Of a DNA stretch of 64,000 nt, positions 8,245 to 17,604 are shown one piece after another. Position 1 is the stretch's first letter. Every line of letters starts with the position of its first letter. The stretch is taken from contig NZ_CP107532.1 of assembly GCF_025813715.1 (NCBI RefSeq), positions 3,364,001 through 3,428,000 on the forward strand, given 5' to 3'. This stretch comes from Methylobacterium sp. FF17. Its GTDB lineage: Bacteria; Pseudomonadota; Alphaproteobacteria; Rhizobiales; Beijerinckiaceae. The notes beneath the pieces are model-generated. The model was given only the letters and a program-made list of their open reading frames with translations. It made no database searches and was not told the DNA's origin. Made by a program: the position numbers and the translations under genes.

Positions 8245-9386
8245 CGCCGCTTCTCCAGAGCGTCGCCCCGGCGGTAGGCCAGTTCGGTCTCATCGCCGAG
8301 CATGTGCGCCAGCGCCGCCTCGATCACCTCGCGGGGGTAATCCGTCTCGTCGCCGGCCCAATCCCGGAACGTCGATCGGAACCCGTGCGTGGTGATCTCC
8401 GTCGTGCCGGCGCGGCGGTACAGCGCCTCGAATGCCATGTCCGATAGCTGATTCCCTCGCTGGCTCGGGAAGACCAGGGCCTCGGGGGAGGGCGCTTCGG
8501 GGTGCTGAGATCGAAGCCGGACGAGCGCCGCGGCCGACAAGGGCACGCGGTGCAGCCGCCCGCCCTTCATGCGCGCCGCCGGCACCGTCCAGACGGCCGA
8601 GCCCCAATCGATCTCGCCCCAGGTCATGCCTCGGATCTCTCCGGACCGGCCCGCTGTGAGGATAATGATCTCCAGGGCCCGCGCCGAGGTGGCGGGGCGC
8701 GCGGCGAGCATCGCCATGAAGGCGGGCAGATCGCGGTAGGGCAGGGCAGCGTGGTGCCCGCGGGAGAGCTTCACGGCGCGCGGTAGGATGTAGTCGAGAT
8801 GCCCCGTCCATCGCGCGGGGTTGTCGCCGGTCCGGTGCCCGGCCACGCGCGCGGCATCCATCACCCGCTCGATGCGCCCACGGAGCCGACTCGCCGTCTC
8901 AGGCTTGGCCTGCCAGATGGGCTGGAGGACACTGAGCACGGCCGTCGTGTCGACGTCGGCGACCGGCATTGCCCAGACCTTCGCTCCGTGGACCTCAAGC
9001 GTCTGCCGCCATTGGGCCCGGTGCTTCGCGTTCTTCCACGAGGCCGCGCGCGCCTCCATGTACGATTCGGCGACCATGGCGAAGGTCACGACTGCGGCAG
9101 GGGCCGCTTCAGATGGTGGGGTGCGCCGCGCCTCGATGGGGTCTACCCCACCAGCGATCAGCGTTCGTGCCTCGGCGGCAAGCTCGCGCGCGCGGGCGAG
9201 CGGGACGGACAGCACCGGACCCAGCCCCATCTCCCGGCGCCGGCCTGCCATACGGTAGAGCATCACCCACCGGCGGCCGCCGCCCGGGTCCACCACGAGA
9301 TACAGGCCGCCGCCGTCAGCGTGTCGCCCTACCTCTGTGAGCGCCTGCACCCGGCGCGCTGATAGACGGTTGATCTCGCGAGCCAC
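8184..9386 (-). CDS. int: Tyrosine-type site-specific integrase (P4 family-like)
   Basis: This is a 400-residue phage integrase. It opens with the DUF4102-type arm domain (LSARRVQALTEVGRHADGG, LYLVVDPGG, then MGLGP and LARARELAAEAR). A SAM-like core-binding domain follows, then the catalytic domain with LTAGRSGEIRGM (first Arg), TTHGFRSTFRDWA (His-x-x-Arg) and the Tyr near LAYRRGDALEKR. The start was set at GTG 9386, where P4-type enzymes usually begin; the frame is open to 9500. It sits 147 bases from the 3' end of tRNA-Ser, the classical attachment position, and would insert or excise the island to its left. Confidence 0.92.
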   Translation of the reverse strand: MAREINRLSARRVQALTEVGRHADGGGLYLVVDPGGGRRWVMLYRMAGRRREMGLGPVLSVPLARARELAAEARTLIAGGVDPIEARRTPPSEAAPAAVVTFAMVAESYMEARAASWKNAKHRAQWRQTLEVHGAKVWAMPVADVDTTAVLSVLQPIWQAKPETASRLRGRIERVMDAARVAGHRTGDNPARWTGHLDYILPRAVKLSRGHHAALPYRDLPAFMAMLAARPATSARALEIIILTAGRSGEIRGMTWGEIDWGSAVWTVPAARMKGGRLHRVPLSAAALVRLRSQHPEAPSPEALVFPSQRGNQLSDMAFEALYRRAGTTEITTHGFRSTFRDWAGDETDYPREVIEAALAHMLGDETELAYRRGDALEKRRHLMDAWAAFALSAIGAPST

Positions 9387-9532
9387 GGCACCCCACCATC
9401 GACCCCACCACCGACGCGCGATTGCATCGCTCTGGGTTGGACCGGATAGGATTGTTCGACCATCCCAGGCGGCCCGCGCAAGAGCGCAGACGGCACGCAT
9501 AGGACGATATTGGATTGATCTGGATGCTTGAA

Positions 9533-9560
9533 TGGCGGAGACGGAGGGATTCGAACCCTC
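9533..9560. other. Probable right attachment site (att) in the tRNA-Ser 3' end
   Basis: Integrases of this type usually recombine in the T-arm and acceptor part of a tRNA gene and leave a direct repeat at the far end of the element. The integrase lies directly beside this 3' end. I see no second copy of this sequence elsewhere in the window, so the partner site should lie left of base 1. The exact core is inferred. Confidence 0.5.
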
Positions 9561-9624
9561 GATACCCCTTTCGGGGTATGCTCATTTAGCAAACGAGTGC
9601 CTTCAGCCGCTCGGCCACGTCTCC
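9533..9624 (-). tRNA. tRNA-Ser(GCT)
   Basis: The reverse strand folds as a serine tRNA with a long variable arm (ATACCCC..GGGGTAT), a GGTTCGAATCC T-arm and a 3' CCA encoded at 9533-9535. The anticodon GCT is at 9588-9590 in a TTGCTAA loop. The 3' end faces the integrase, so this gene is very probably the attachment site of the island. Confidence 0.95.
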
Positions 9625-9731
9625 GTAGGGCGTCGATCTAGAATTTCGCGGTTGGCGGGTCAAGCGACGTTTCGCGGCATCCGCGGAATTGTAGCGGTTT
9701 GCGCCGGATCGGAGGCGCGCAGCGACCATGA

Positions 9732-11264
9732 TCAGGCCTGCACGAGGCGCTTCCGCTGAACCTTGCCGTTCGGCGTTCGGGGTAGGGCGTCGACGAAGCG
9801 CACCGTACGTGGGCACTTGTAGGCAGCCAGGCGTTCCGCGCACCATTGCAGCAGCGCATCCTCATTCACCCGCGTCTCCGGCGCCCGGACGACGAAGGCC
9901 GCGATCAGCGTCAGGTCGGCGCGCACCGCCAGTTCGGTGACGCCGACCTCGGCCACGCCGGGGTGCCCGATCAGCACGCCCTCGACCTCGTTGGGCGAGA
10001 CCCGGTACCCGAGCGCGTTCATGAGGTCGTCGTTGCGGCCATGGAACGTGAGGTATCCCTCGATGTCCAAGCTCGCGAGGTCGCCGCCGACGAACCAGTC
10101 GCCGCGCATCACCGCCGCTTCTTCCTCCGGCCGGTTCCAATAGCCGAGCATCAGCCCCGGTTCGCTCCGGTGAACCGCCAGGAGGCCAACCTCTCCGTGG
10201 GGCATAGGGTCTGGCGGCCCCTCCACCGGCAGGATCGCCACCCGCCGCCCCGGTTGGGGTTTGCCCGGCGAGCCGGGACGGACCGGACTGGTCGGACCGC
10301 TCGACACGTAGGTCGAGATCTCGCTCATCCCGAGTGCCTCGTAGAGGGGTTTACCGGTCGCCTGCCGCCAGGCTGCGAGGAGCTCGGGCGAAAGAGCCTC
10401 GCCGGCCGTCACGCCGTGCCGCAGCGATCCGAGGTCGTCGGCCGAGACGTCGGCGTGTTTCAGGATCTGCCGGTAAAGGCTCGGCACGGCGGCGAACAGC
10501 GTTGCCCGGTGGCGGGCGATCAGGCTCGGCCAGACCGCCGGATCGCGCGGTCCGTCATAGAGCACGGCCGTGGCGCCGCATGCCCAGGGATCGGTGATGC
10601 CGACCCCGAGGGTATAGGTCCAGTTCATCGTGCCGGCATGCAGCATCACGTCGGACTCGGTGAGACCGAGCCAATGCGTGTGCATTGGCTGCCTGCCCCG
10701 GATCGCCCGATGGGCGTGCAACACACCCTTGGGGCGGCTCGTGGTCCCTGAGGTATAGACCAGGGTCGCTGGATCGTCGGCGCAGGTCTCTGCGTAATCG
10801 GGCAGCGGAGGGCCCGCTTTCATCGCCGCGATCTCCGCCGGCCCGAGCACGATGCGCGATCCGAAGCCCGCGCGGTCGTGCCCCAACGTTTGCCCGACCA
10901 CGACCACCGACGCCCCCGCATTCTCCATGAGGAAGGCGGCCTCCGACGGCGTCAATTGTGGCGAGGAGGGCAGGGCGACGAGTCCGGCAGCCAGCGCCCC
11001 GAAATAAACGAGGACGTAATCAGCCTCGTTGCCCATGCGGATCATGACCCGCGAACCGGGTTCGAGGCCAAGATTCGTCAGGCCGGCCGCGATACCTCGG
11101 ACGGCCCGGTCGGCCTGCGCGAAGGTGAGGGTGCGGACATCGTCGCCCGCCCCGGCCATGATGAGTGCGACCTTGTCCGGCCGGAGGCGGGCGTTCTCGG
11201 CAAGGCAATGCCGCGCACCGTTGAAGCGATCGGACGACGTTTCGTTAGCCTGAGATGGGAACAC
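9732..11264 (-). CDS. AMP-binding acyl-CoA synthetase (benzoate-CoA ligase-like)
   Basis: This is a 510-residue ANL-superfamily ligase that would activate a carboxylic acid as acyl-AMP and transfer it to CoA. The A3 P-loop YTSGTTSRPKG, an A5-like YEALGMSE, the A7 Asp in GDLASLD and the C-terminal NGKVQRKRL lysine are all visible. The short, one-piece form and the GMSE segment recall benzoate/aryl or medium-chain CoA ligases; substrate is not predictable. GTG 11264 fits the usual N-terminal length; the frame stays open to 11324. It follows the tRNA-Ser gene on the same strand and appears monocistronic. Confidence 0.85.
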   Translation of the reverse strand: MFPSQANETSSDRFNGARHCLAENARLRPDKVALIMAGAGDDVRTLTFAQADRAVRGIAAGLTNLGLEPGSRVMIRMGNEADYVLVYFGALAAGLVALPSSPQLTPSEAAFLMENAGASVVVVGQTLGHDRAGFGSRIVLGPAEIAAMKAGPPLPDYAETCADDPATLVYTSGTTSRPKGVLHAHRAIRGRQPMHTHWLGLTESDVMLHAGTMNWTYTLGVGITDPWACGATAVLYDGPRDPAVWPSLIARHRATLFAAVPSLYRQILKHADVSADDLGSLRHGVTAGEALSPELLAAWRQATGKPLYEALGMSEISTYVSSGPTSPVRPGSPGKPQPGRRVAILPVEGPPDPMPHGEVGLLAVHRSEPGLMLGYWNRPEEEAAVMRGDWFVGGDLASLDIEGYLTFHGRNDDLMNALGYRVSPNEVEGVLIGHPGVAEVGVTELAVRADLTLIAAFVVRAPETRVNEDALLQWCAERLAAYKCPRTVRFVDALPRTPNGKVQRKRLVQA

Positions 11265-11349
11265 GGTGGCATGGGCTCCGCGAATGCTTTCGCGCGACGA
11301 TGCCTGAAGCGCGCCTCCGCACAAGAGGGCGGAGCCGGAACCTCTCGAC

Positions 11350-12723
11350 TCAGCCGACGATCTCCTTGGCGCAGGAGAGCATCTCCTTCATCGCGTCCGC
11401 CGCGGCCTGATAGGCGGGCGTCCCAACATCCCAGTTGCTGACCTTGATCGCGTCGATCATCTTGGACGCTTCTGCGAGCGCTCGCGTTTCCGCCGCGACG
11501 AAGCGGCCGAAGGCCGGATGGGCGGCGGGGACCGTTCCGGCGAGGCGCGTGCTCATGCTGTCCCCGGCTCGGCCCGTCGGTGTGGCGACTGCAGTGTCCG
11601 GCGGCGCCAGACCGACGAGGATGCGTGCGAGCTTGCGTTTCCACGCGCCGAGATCGGCTGGAAGCCGGACGAAGGCATAGACCGGAACTGGGCGAGCGCC
11701 CGAATCCAGAGCGGCCTGGCCGGCGCTTTCGGCCCGAACCAGCCGGTTGGTGATCTTCTCGATCTCTTCGTGGGTCTTGGCCGCCTTCCCCGCGATGCTC
11801 TGCACGCTGGTCGAGATTTCCCCGGTGGCAGCTCGCTGCTGGCTCAGCATCTGCGAGATGGCCTGGTTCAGGTCGCTCGCATGAGCGATGCGCGCATTCG
11901 TATCCCCGATACGCTGTTCGAGGTGATCGACGATCGCCCGTCCCGTGGCGATAGCGCTGCGGCTCTCCCCGACAGCGTTCGAGATCGCGCCCATCTCGGC
12001 GGTGAGGGTACTGAGTAGACCCCGGATTTCCCCGGTGGACTTGGCGGTTTGCGCCGAGAGCGCCTTGACCTCGGCGGCGACGACCGCGAAACCCCGCCCC
12101 GCCTCGCCGGCACGGGCCGCCTCGATCGTGGCATTCAGGGCAAGCAGATTGGTTTGTGCGGAAATGGCCGCGATTGCCGTGGCCATGACTTCGATCTGCG
12201 CGATCGCGCCCTCGAGGACCGCGACCCGATCGACGATCTGCCCGGTTCGCGTATCGATCTCATGCATGGCCGAACGCGCCTGCTGAGCGTCGCCGATGCA
12301 GGTCTGCATGGCGCCCAGCGCGTCCTGCGCCACCGCGACGACCGTCTCGGACGTCTGCGCGACCTCGGCGACCGATGCGGCCATCTCCTCAGCGGCGCCG
12401 GCGATGGTCTGGGTCGCGCGCGCCACTTCGCCGACGTCGTAAGTCATCCAGCCCGTGTTGGTCGCGGCCTCGGATGCCTCCCGCGCCAGAGCCGCCGTGC
12501 TGCCGAGACTGCGCAACAGGTCGGTCTCGCGTCCGGTCTGCAGGTTCGACAAAGCCTTGCGGAGGGGCCCCTCGGGGAGATCGACGGCGGAGAGGTCCTG
12601 ACCGACCAGGAGGGCCTCGACGGCCGTCGCCAATCGGGCTTCAACGAGGTGCGAGTTCGGGTCCGACACGGCCGCGAGCGTAGGCAGTTTCTTGTCGGAT
12701 CGGGCGAAAGGAAGTCCAAGCAT
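11350..12723 (-). CDS. Soluble methyl-accepting chemotaxis protein
   Basis: This is a 457-residue chemoreceptor-type signalling protein without membrane segments, so it is cytoplasmic. The conserved hairpin tip is clear ([24 protein letters not shown], split by the usual [12 protein letters not shown]), flanked by long Ala/Ser-rich coiled coils that contact CheA and CheW. The C-terminal 130 residues form a separate helical segment of unknown ligand, with a His and two Trp residues but no clear CZB signature. ATG 12723 is preferred over a TTG at 12738. It faces away from the aldo/keto reductase gene. Confidence 0.85.
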   Translation of the reverse strand: MLGLPFARSDKKLPTLAAVSDPNSHLVEARLATAVEALLVGQDLSAVDLPEGPLRKALSNLQTGRETDLLRSLGSTAALAREASEAATNTGWMTYDVGEVARATQTIAGAAEEMAASVAEVAQTSETVVAVAQDALGAMQTCIGDAQQARSAMHEIDTRTGQIVDRVAVLEGAIAQIEVMATAIAAISAQTNLLALNATIEAARAGEAGRGFAVVAAEVKALSAQTAKSTGEIRGLLSTLTAEMGAISNAVGESRSAIATGRAIVDHLEQRIGDTNARIAHASDLNQAISQMLSQQRAATGEISTSVQSIAGKAAKTHEEIEKITNRLVRAESAGQAALDSGARPVPVYAFVRLPADLGAWKRKLARILVGLAPPDTAVATPTGRAGDSMSTRLAGTVPAAHPAFGRFVAAETRALAEASKMIDAIKVSNWDVGTPAYQAAADAMKEMLSCAKEIVG

Positions 12724-13286
12724 CGAATGCGGTCCCAAAAGCGTCCGGATCAGCGATACCTGCCTTGAATTAATGCACCCTTATGAAACGCCCTGTGCGG
12801 CCGATAGATCTTCCACGACGCCAAGCCCTGCGCCGAGAAACCTTAGTTTCGGGCGCTCCTTCCGCGTCGATTATGGATCAGATGACCTTCGGCATGATGA
12901 TCCCTGCACAGATAGTATCGTCATGGATATTTGCTCGGTGACGGCGGACGCGGCAGCGTTGTTTTATCATTCAGTGAGACAAGAGATTTTCTCGCGATTG
13001 AAGTATCGTTTGAATAAAATTGCCTGACGGGCCCTTATCGAAACATTCTGCTTCCCGATTTTTCAATCGATGCGGTTTCCCAGATTTTGCAAAACGTTAA
13101 GTCGATCCCAATCCGTAGCACGAGCCTCGCCGAGCGGGACGCGCGACGTCGTGTTCGCCTCTGGGCATCAGCTAGACCTTGCTAGAGCCGCACGGCTCTA
13201 CACCCTGGCAGGCCGGGAAGACGAATTCCCGTCCGAACCGTTGTTGCGGACGAACGGTTGAGTTCACAAACCAGGCGGAGTTCGAA
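12724..13286. other. Intergenic region between divergent genes
   Basis: This is a 563-base gap between the chemoreceptor gene (-) and the aldo/keto reductase gene (+), clearly poorer in GC than its flanks. It must hold both promoters. Short open frames here have no ribosome binding site and no coding character. I see no RNA structure I can defend. Confidence 0.5.
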
Positions 13287-14126
13287 GTGACGATACCGAT
13301 GACCCCGAGTCCGCTGATTCCCCTGGCCGATGGCAGCCACATCCCGCAGCTCGGTTTCGGCGTCTACCAACTCGCCGACGAGCGAGCGCCCGAAATCGTC
13401 GGCGGGGCCATCGCGGTAGGCTACCGCTCCATTGATGCGGCGGCGATCTACGGCAACGAAGGCGGCGTCGGACGAGCGCTGCGCGCCAGTGTCGTGCCTC
13501 GCAGCGACCTCTTCATCACCACGAAGGTGTGGAACGATCGGCAGGGATTCGATGAGACGCTGCGGGCGTTCGACGAAAGCCTGACGGCTCTGGGTCTCGA
13601 GGATGTCGACCTCTATCTCATTCATTGGCCCTGCCCGGAACGTGGCCGCTACCGCGAGACCTGGAGGGCGCTCATCCGCCTGAAGGAGGAGGGACGGGCG
13701 AGATCCATCGGTGTGTCGAATTTCATGCCCGAACACCTCGAGCGCATCATCGGAGAGACCGGCGTCGTGCCGGTCGTGAACCAGGTCGAACTTCACCCGC
13801 ATTTCCAGCAGCGGGCCTTGCGCGCGTTTCATGCCCGGCACGGCATCGTCACCGAGTCTTGGAGCCCCCTCGGTCAGGGCCGGGAACTGAACGACCCGGT
13901 CCTGAGCGCGATTGCTCAGCGACACGGCCGCTCGCCGGCCCAGGTGGTCCTGCGTTGGCACATCGAGAACGGCCTGGTGGTGATCCCCAAGACGGCGACG
14001 TCGGCGCGGATCCGCGAAAACTACGACGTGTTCGGCTTCACGCTGACGACGGAAGATCACGAGGCCTTCGCCGCCCTGGACCGGCCAGATGGCCGGATCG
14101 GCCCGGATCCCGAGACCTTCGGATAG
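13287..14126 (+). CDS. Aldo/keto reductase (2,5-diketogluconate reductase-like)
   Basis: This is a 279-residue NADPH-dependent aldo/keto reductase. The catalytic Asp and Tyr lie in SIDAAAIYGNE, the Lys in FITTKVWN and the His in DLYLIHWP. The family marker GVSNF and the cofactor-binding IPKTATSARIRENYDVF complete the barrel. DkgA/DkgB-type enzymes reduce methylglyoxal, diketogluconate and other carbonyls. GTG 13287 is chosen because GGAG lies 6 bases before it and the length then fits the family; ATG 13299 is the alternative. Confidence 0.9.
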   Translation: MTIPMTPSPLIPLADGSHIPQLGFGVYQLADERAPEIVGGAIAVGYRSIDAAAIYGNEGGVGRALRASVVPRSDLFITTKVWNDRQGFDETLRAFDESLTALGLEDVDLYLIHWPCPERGRYRETWRALIRLKEEGRARSIGVSNFMPEHLERIIGETGVVPVVNQVELHPHFQQRALRAFHARHGIVTESWSPLGQGRELNDPVLSAIAQRHGRSPAQVVLRWHIENGLVVIPKTATSARIRENYDVFGFTLTTEDHEAFAALDRPDGRIGPDPETFG

Positions 14127-14187
14127 TCTCGTCCGGTCGCGACATCTCCCTCGCCCGAAGCCCCGCCGGGTATCGGCGGACGGAAGC

Positions 14188-16413
14188 TCAGGCCGTCCGC
14201 GACAGCGGCACCGCGTGAGCACCGATCATCTCGGCCCTGCGCTCCAGCAGGGTCGGCGGCGGAACCGGAGCCTCGATGGTGCAAATCACTCCGGCCGTGG
14301 CGAAGAGCAGCTGGACCTCCCCGTCAAGTTCCCGCGCGAGGCTTCGCTCGATGAGGCGAGAGCCGAAGCCGGTCCGGGTCGGCGGCGCGACGGGCGGGCC
14401 ACCATGTTCGCACCAGCGCAGCATCAGGCGGGTGTTCGGCTCGCGATCCACCGTCCAGGTGATGCTGACGGTCCCACCTTCCTGCGACAGCGCCCCGTAC
14501 TTCACCGCGTTGGTACCGAGCTCATGCAGCGCCATGGCGATTGAGAGGGCGAGCCGCGGCGACAGGCGCAGGGCCGGACCGGACACGAGGAAGCGCGAGC
14601 GCTGGCCGTCGGCGGCATCGAGGGGGGCGATGGCGTCAGCCACGACGTTGCCGAGTTCTGCGCCGTCCCAGCTCTCCCGGGTCAGCACATTATGCACCCG
14701 CGCCAGGGCCAGGAGGCGGGCCTCGAAGGCGGCACGGGCGGCCGAGGCTTCCGGGCCATCCAGCCTGCGCAGGGACTGGCCCGCGATGGATTGCACGGTC
14801 GCCAGGGTGTTCTTCACCCGATGATTAAGCTCGTGGATCAGCAGCTGCTGGTGCTCGGCGGCGCGCTTGGCGTCCGTGATGTCGACGTTGCACCCGGTAT
14901 AGCCGAGGAAATTCCCGGTATCGTCGGTGCGCGCGACGCCCTCGCAGCGTAGCCAACGCACGATCCCGTCACGGTCGATCACGCGGACCTCGGCCTGGAA
15001 GGGCCTGCGCGCCGCGAAGGCCGTCCGGAACAGCGACGCGAAGCCCTCCAGATCCTCCGGGTAGATGATCCGGCTCCAATCCTCGCCCGCCAGCACCGAG
15101 ACCGTATCGACGCCGAACATGTGATCGAAATGCAGGTTGGCGAAGCTGATCTGGCCCGTCTCGTCGGTCATCCAGATCAGGGCCGGCGCCGAATCGGCCA
15201 TGTGGCGGAACCGTGCCTCGCTTTCCCGCAGGGCGCTCAAGCCCCGCTGCGTCTCCGCGAGCGCCCGGTCACGCTCCTCCGCGCGGGTCCGCAGCCGAAG
15301 GGATGCATCCGCGAGGACGTCGCCGAGCCGGCGGATCTCGTGGATCGGGGACGTGATACGGGGGATCGCCTCGCCGCGCGCCAGCACCGGGCCGGTGGCC
15401 GCCAGCCGGCGCAGCGGTTGCGAGACGCGCGACCACAGGTGCACGGCGAGGATCGACGACGTGGCGAGGACGAGGAGTCCGAAGCCGAGGAACGCCCAGA
15501 TCCAGTTGCGCAGGCGGGCTTCGACCAGGGTCTGGGGGATCACCGCGACCGCCATCCAGCCCGTCAGGCGGGAGGGAGCCTCGACCACGGTGACGGATTT
15601 CATCTGGCGATCCTTGCCCTCCCAGACGCCCGGCGTCGGTGTCTGATGCTGCCGCAGCGTCGGGAGCCGGGGCTTGCCGATCACGGCCTCCAGCCTCGGG
15701 ACGCGCGCCAGGACGGTGCCGTCGCGGTCCGAGATGCCGGTGGACCAGCCGTTGACGCTTTCCCGCGCCACCAGGGTTTCGAGGCGGCGGATCGGAACCG
15801 TGAAGCTCAGGATGTGGCTGACGCTTCCCTCGTTCAGCACCGGAACCGCGACCGCGTAAGTTGCATCATCCGGCAGCATCCCCTTGATGAAGCCGGAAAT
15901 CATCGCCCGTTGCGCGCCCGCGGCCAATTCGCGGTCGAAGGGCAAGCTGCTGCGGGGGAGGGGGGCGCCGCGAGGAACGGCGGTGTTGACGACCTGCTGG
16001 CCGTCGGGCCGGCGCAGGAGAAGGTCGAGACCGACGGCATCGCGCACGAGCCGTGCCTGGGCATCGAAGCTCTCGAACTCGCTATCCTTGAGGCGCGGCG
16101 AGGTCGCGAGGGTCTGGAGCACCGAGACGAGGCCGGCGGTGTCTCGATCCACCGACAGCGCGATGCCCCGCACGGTCTCGCGGGCATCCTGCTCGAACCG
16201 GGCCCGCTCCGTCGCGGCATAGCGCGCGAGCAGGATCCCGGTGAAGATCAATCCTGGCCCGATCAGCGCCACCACCAGGGCGACGAGGTAGATCTGGGTC
16301 GAGAACCCGCGCTGGCGGATGCGGGCAAGCGCGCGGAACAGCGGCGTATGCCGCCACCACCAGCGCCAGCCGGACAGCTCATGCGTCGGATCCTGGCCCC
16401 TCGGAGCGCTCAT
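14188..16413 (-). CDS. HWE-family sensor histidine kinase with PAS domain
   Basis: This is a 741-residue membrane sensor kinase. A first helix (IYLVALVVALIGPGLIF) near residues 37-60 and a second (NWIWAFLGFGLLVLA) near 310 flank a periplasmic dCache/CHASE-like sensor of about 250 residues. A HAMP-like linker and a PAS domain (PALIWMTDETGQISFAN) follow. The kinase core has the phospho-acceptor His in LIHELNHRVKNTL, the Asn in LHELGTNAVKYG and W-x-E in RWCEHG, which define the HWE family. Its stimulus is unknown and no response regulator is adjacent. It overlaps the upstream Rdx-family gene by 4 bases, so the two are coupled. Confidence 0.9.
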   Translation of the reverse strand: MSAPRGQDPTHELSGWRWWWRHTPLFRALARIRQRGFSTQIYLVALVVALIGPGLIFTGILLARYAATERARFEQDARETVRGIALSVDRDTAGLVSVLQTLATSPRLKDSEFESFDAQARLVRDAVGLDLLLRRPDGQQVVNTAVPRGAPLPRSSLPFDRELAAGAQRAMISGFIKGMLPDDATYAVAVPVLNEGSVSHILSFTVPIRRLETLVARESVNGWSTGISDRDGTVLARVPRLEAVIGKPRLPTLRQHQTPTPGVWEGKDRQMKSVTVVEAPSRLTGWMAVAVIPQTLVEARLRNWIWAFLGFGLLVLATSSILAVHLWSRVSQPLRRLAATGPVLARGEAIPRITSPIHEIRRLGDVLADASLRLRTRAEERDRALAETQRGLSALRESEARFRHMADSAPALIWMTDETGQISFANLHFDHMFGVDTVSVLAGEDWSRIIYPEDLEGFASLFRTAFAARRPFQAEVRVIDRDGIVRWLRCEGVARTDDTGNFLGYTGCNVDITDAKRAAEHQQLLIHELNHRVKNTLATVQSIAGQSLRRLDGPEASAARAAFEARLLALARVHNVLTRESWDGAELGNVVADAIAPLDAADGQRSRFLVSGPALRLSPRLALSIAMALHELGTNAVKYGALSQEGGTVSITWTVDREPNTRLMLRWCEHGGPPVAPPTRTGFGSRLIERSLARELDGEVQLLFATAGVICTIEAPVPPPTLLERRAEMIGAHAVPLSRTA

Positions 16414-16712
16414 GGTCGATCGATATGGCCGAGGTCGCGCTCCGGCGCGAGGCGGTCGCGCACGCGCTGCTTCAGCGTCTTCACATCGGGAAAGCCGCCG
16501 TCGCGGGTCCGATCCCAGATGGTGTCCGCCCCACATTGGATGACGAAGATACCGCCGGTCCCGGGGATCAGGGCGACTTCCCCGAGTTCATCGCGGAAGG
16601 TGGAGAGCAGCTCCTGCGCCATCCATCCCGCCCGCAGGAGCCACTGGCACTGCGTGCAGTAGGTGATGGAGACCCGCGGCTTGGCAGGCGATGGGCAATC
16701 GACCTCGATCAT
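16410..16712 (-). CDS. SelW/SelT/SelH (Rdx) family thioredoxin-like protein
   Basis: This is a 100-residue Rdx-family protein with a redox motif CTQC near residues 19-22 after VSITYCTQCQW, then LLRAGWMAQELLSTF and GEVALIPGTGG, the usual order in bacterial SelW-like proteins. The second Cys takes the place of selenocysteine. Such proteins are small redox or glutathione-linked factors of uncertain role. It ends inside the start of the HWE kinase gene, an unusual partnership. Confidence 0.85.
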   Translation of the reverse strand: MIEVDCPSPAKPRVSITYCTQCQWLLRAGWMAQELLSTFRDELGEVALIPGTGGIFVIQCGADTIWDRTRDGGFPDVKTLKQRVRDRLAPERDLGHIDRP

Positions 16713-16914
16713 GCGCGGGTAGAGCGACCGATCCGCCTGAGGTTGTCAACCGCGTCACAGAGGGCTTGTGCGGCCGTGCGCGTTACGGCACGGAGGGTGC
16801 CTAAGGCCGAGCTTTCCGCGCAGGGCACCTTTCGCCACGCCTCGGGTTGCCTTGTCTGTGACGCCGGGCCGGTGGGCCGGGTCCGATCGCATCGGTGTTT
16901 CGCGGGAGTCTGTC

Positions 16915-17568
16915 ATGCGTTCCAGTGCCACCATCGTCGGAGGTGCCTCCGGCAGGTCTCGGTTCGATGGGTCCTGGTTCGGCAGGGCGAAGGCCGTTCT
17001 GGCCGCGTTGGTCCTCACCACCGGCCTCAGCGGCTGCGGCGCGATCAACCAGGTGCCGACCCTGGAGGAGCGCGCGAAATCCGCCTGGAGCGAGGTGCAG
17101 AACCAGTACCAGCGCCGGGCCGACCTGATCCCGAACCTCGTGGAGACGGTGAAGGGATACGCGCAGCAGGAGAAGGACGTCCTGATCGGCGTCACCGAGG
17201 CACGGGCCAAGGCGACCAGCGTCAAGGTCGACGCCTCCACCGTCAGCGACCCACAGGCGTTCAAGGCTTTCCAGGACGCCCAGAACCAGTTGTCCGGCGC
17301 CCTCGGCCGACTGCTCGTGACCGTGGAACGCTACCCGGACATCAAGTCGAACCAGAATTTCCTCGCGCTGCAATCGCAGTTGGAAGGAACGGAGAACCGC
17401 ATCGCCGTGGCACGGCGCGACTACATCGGCGCGGTTCAGGCCTACAACACCGAGGTCCGCACCATTCCCGGACGCTGGATCGCGGCCTTGTTCTACCCGG
17501 AGGCCAAGCCGATGGAGACCTTCACGGCGACCCCGAACGCGGAGCGGCCGCCCAACGTGAAGTTCTAG
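16915..17568 (+). CDS. lemA: LemA family lipoprotein
   Basis: This is a 217-residue LemA protein. The N-terminus has a hydrophobic signal ending in the lipobox LSGC, so it is probably a lipoprotein. The family core follows: AWSEVQNQYQRRADLIPNLVETVKGYA, then a long helical bundle with LTVERYPDIKSNQNFLALQ and FYPEAKP near the end. The cellular role is unknown; LemA is widely paired with TPM-domain proteins, as here. ATG 16915 has GGGAG 8 bases upstream. Confidence 0.92.
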   Translation: MRSSATIVGGASGRSRFDGSWFGRAKAVLAALVLTTGLSGCGAINQVPTLEERAKSAWSEVQNQYQRRADLIPNLVETVKGYAQQEKDVLIGVTEARAKATSVKVDASTVSDPQAFKAFQDAQNQLSGALGRLLVTVERYPDIKSNQNFLALQSQLEGTENRIAVARRDYIGAVQAYNTEVRTIPGRWIAALFYPEAKPMETFTATPNAERPPNVKF

Positions 17569-17604
17569 TCCGCCGTGCGGGTGCCCGGCCATCGCGGCAG
17601 AGCC

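Noticed and set aside
9316..9592. Two reverse-strand frames over the tRNA-Ser
   Set aside because: They translate the tRNA arms and overlap the integrase in other frames; no ribosome binding site.
12692..13027. Small + strand frame between the chemoreceptor and aldo/keto reductase genes
   Set aside because: It overlaps the chemoreceptor start and lies in AT-rich promoter-like DNA without a start signal.
15121..16662. 513-codon + strand frame over the histidine kinase
   Set aside because: The opposite strand contains all HWE kinase motifs; this frame has none.
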